52,708 bases of DNA. Origin: an uncultured Acinetobacter sp. GTDB lineage: Bacteria; Pseudomonadota; Gammaproteobacteria; Pseudomonadales; Moraxellaceae. The notes below the pieces were generated by a model that was given only the letters and a program-made list of their open reading frames with translations, ran no database searches and had not been told where the DNA came from. Positions 51,590-52,708 of this stretch are shown here, piece after piece (positions within the stretch are counted from its first letter, which is position 1; every line of letters begins with the position of its first letter). Location of the stretch: positions 1 through 52,708 of the forward strand of contig NZ_CANQLZ010000015.1 in NCBI RefSeq assembly GCF_947624825.1, given 5' to 3'. Position numbers and translations under genes: made by a program.

Positions 51590-52027
51590 ATGTTACGTGG
51601 TAAACAATTAAATGAAGTCATCGAACAAGAATTGCAAATGATGTTGATTGAAGGTTTTGAAAAATCCCCTATTTCGCACAAAGCTCTTCATAGTCGTCTA
51701 ACAGCTAAGGGGTACATATCAGGTGGGCTAAGTACTTTGAGTTCTGCTGAACGAAAGAAGCTCATATCCCTGTATGTATCTGAGCAGATTTCTCCACTAA
51801 ATCTAAAGACAAAAGAACAGCAACTTTATGTGAATAAAAAGACAAGACAAGCTCTTACGGATACCAATAAAAATCTACGCACACAAATTGATGATTTGGA
51901 GTCACAGCTTCATCAGAATACTGAAACACTTATAGATATTATAGAAGAGGTAAAGTTACGAACCAATTTGAAGATAGACCATCTACTAGCTCCTCACCTT
52001 CTCAAAAAATATTTATCACGGGAGTAA
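51590..52027 (+). CDS. small helical protein coupled to the recombinase trio
   Basis: The 145-residue, highly helical, charged protein has an HTH-like start (IEQELQMMLIEGFEKSPISHKALHSRLTAKGYISGG, about 8-45). A coiled-coil (TDTNKNLRTQIDDLESQLHQNTETLIDIIEEVKLR, about 90-125) follows. ATG 51590 lies one base after the previous stop, with AAGGAAG 7 bases upstream, so it is strongly coupled. By size and position it parallels Tn554 TnpC or GmtX of the Gamma-Mobile-Trio, accessory proteins of unknown mechanism. The family is not proven. Its 3' end overlaps the convergent XRE gene by 12 bases. Confidence 0.8.
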   Translation: MLRGKQLNEVIEQELQMMLIEGFEKSPISHKALHSRLTAKGYISGGLSTLSSAERKKLISLYVSEQISPLNLKTKEQQLYVNKKTRQALTDTNKNLRTQIDDLESQLHQNTETLIDIIEEVKLRTNLKIDHLLAPHLLKKYLSRE

Positions 52028-52225
52028 TATTTTAGGATCAACATTGAGTGTTTGTGAGATTTGATAGAGTTTTTCAACAGTAATGCTGACTTCCCCTCTT
52101 TCAATTCGCCCCAAATAGCTACGATCAATCGTTGTTAATAAGGCTAATTGTTCTTGGCTAATAGATTTAGTTTTTCGAGTTTCCCTTATGTTAGAGCCAA
52201 TCGACAGAGCTAGTTCTTGATTCAT
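52016..52225 (-). CDS. XRE family helix-turn-helix regulator
   Basis: A 69-residue Cro/C1-type protein that is almost only the HTH: IGSNIRETRKTKSISQEQLALLTTIDRSYLGRIERGEVSITVEKLYQISQTLNVDP. ATG 52225 starts the domain; a TTG 7 codons upstream would add a short tail. It is convergent with the recombinase operon and divergent from the next gene, with about 79 bases between. It may therefore control either the cargo-side promoter or the island's integration genes. Small XRE regulators at this position are common in mobile islands. Confidence 0.88.
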   Translation of the reverse strand: MNQELALSIGSNIRETRKTKSISQEQLALLTTIDRSYLGRIERGEVSITVEKLYQISQTLNVDPKILLP

Positions 52226-52304
52226 AGGTGACAACGGTAAATACAAGAACTATCAGGAATTGAAGGGTTTTAATCCACGGACTATAATCCTCATTATTTG
52301 AGCG

Positions 52305-52691
52305 ATGAATATGGAAATTCAAAATTTACCAATGTTTAAAGAACTTTCACGAGTATTCTGTAGCTACAATATTGAGTCATGGCAAACTGTAGATTTTTGG
52401 AATAAAGTTAAACTTTTGAAAGTAGTGGATAGTAATGTTAACTATCAAAGTGTTTATCGGCTAATACTTCGATTAGTTAAAGATGGCTATTTAACGGTTG
52501 ATGTTGCAAAAAGTAGATATGGACAAACAACCTATACTGAAGCTGAAAATTTGCATGATTTACGATCACAGTTTTGCATTGAGTCAACATCTACCCTTCA
52601 AGAACTAAATTTGAAAAAAGAAGAGTTTGAGAGGGCTTTGTTGCACAAACCTATCTGTAAAGGCTTTTTCAGCGATATAATTTTCAAATGA
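52305..52691 (+). CDS. unknown protein with winged-helix-like segment and coiled coil
   Basis: The 128-residue soluble protein has a helix-turn-helix-like stretch in SVYRLILRLVKDGYLTVDVAK (about residues 49-69), followed by SRYGQTTYTEAENL, a wing-like segment. A helical region near 98-118 (TLQELNLKKEEFERALLHK) looks like a short coiled coil. I recognise no family. It starts divergently from the XRE gene and is the first gene on the presumed cargo side of the recombinase module. It ends just before the window edge. Confidence 0.65.
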   Translation: MNMEIQNLPMFKELSRVFCSYNIESWQTVDFWNKVKLLKVVDSNVNYQSVYRLILRLVKDGYLTVDVAKSRYGQTTYTEAENLHDLRSQFCIESTSTLQELNLKKEEFERALLHKPICKGFFSDIIFK

Positions 52692-52708
52692 AGAAGCCTA
52701 CACACAAA

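Larger units (their letters stand above)
46184..52708. mobile_element. integration module of a mobile genomic island, right side beyond the window
   Basis: Four coupled same-strand genes (three tyrosine recombinases plus a small helical protein), a convergent XRE gene and an unknown small gene, all AT-rich compared with the chromosomal block left of 43.6 kb. No island end or attachment repeat is visible inside the window. The left end is probably near the IS insertion site (44694-46183). The cargo is likely to lie past 52708. Confidence 0.7.

Noticed and set aside
46336..52708. Integron or ordinary phage integrase locus
   Set aside because: Three coupled recombinases with no attC-like repeats, no tRNA attachment site and no phage genes in view.
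1..52708. CRISPR arrays, tRNA and rRNA genes
   Set aside because: No regular spaced repeats, no TTCRA-type T-loop or cloverleaf pattern and no rRNA core sequence were seen on either strand.

Overview
The window looks like chromosome of an Acinetobacter-type gammaproteobacterium. This rests on gene content and codon style, not on a marker gene: a MesX (DUF1852) plus MesD folate-independent methionine synthase pair, a stand-alone BenK-like aromatic-acid transporter, a VF530 family protein, small Acinetobacter-style membrane proteins, moderately AT-rich coding DNA and short intergenic terminators. No tRNA, rRNA or CRISPR array was seen.

Layout. 1-6.6 kb: the 3' tail of a gene, a TetR regulator, an Imm33-like small protein, a lipocalin, a radical-SAM/TIGR03915 DNA-repair pair, a GH24 lysozyme and an uncatalogued 45-codon gene. 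6.8-11.4 kb: an aromatic acid MFS transporter, a phytase-like esterase lipoprotein, YbaK and an FAD oxidoreductase. 12-18 kb: a sulfur/methionine block (mesX, mesD, flavin reductase, TauE-type exporter, metR, metY), with an exact MetR-type box before mesX. 18.3-25.7 kb: a cold-shock protein; a textbook cobalamin riboswitch with its own promoter and a 455-nt leader before a YadA-like surface protein; a MetE/YxjG-like protein that has lost both cysteine zinc ligands; thiM; a decayed HAD phosphatase; and a MetF-like gene split by an in-frame TAA.

25.7-31.9 kb: a complete GABA degradation block (gabT, divergent MocR regulator gabR, gabP, gabD), with a shared pair of 24-bp-spaced GTACCA-type repeats as the probable GabR operator. 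32-37.9 kb: phosphate-linked exported proteins (a possible CYTH-like protein, a second phytase-like lipoprotein, a purple-acid-phosphatase-like lipoprotein), two with Pho-box-like sites, then a bestrophin. 38.2-43.6 kb: a divergent LysR, an omega-amino-acid transaminase, mmsA and a second GabP-like permease, which together form a probable beta-alanine pathway to acetyl-CoA.

43.7-52.7 kb: an accessory region. A VF530 gene is followed by a decayed transposase. An intact 1,480-bp ISNCY-type insertion sequence interrupts it (26-bp imperfect ends, 5-bp GGTAG duplication). Then come three translationally coupled tyrosine recombinases with a small helical partner, a convergent XRE regulator and an unknown winged-helix-like protein. 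This is the integration module of a mobile island whose cargo probably lies past the window's right edge. It resembles recombinase-in-trio, Tn554-type or Gamma-Mobile-Trio modules but has four genes.

The strongest leads for new biology are this recombinase module, the B12 riboswitch on a YadA-like surface protein next to a zinc-ligand-less MetE homologue, and the GabR and Pho regulatory elements.
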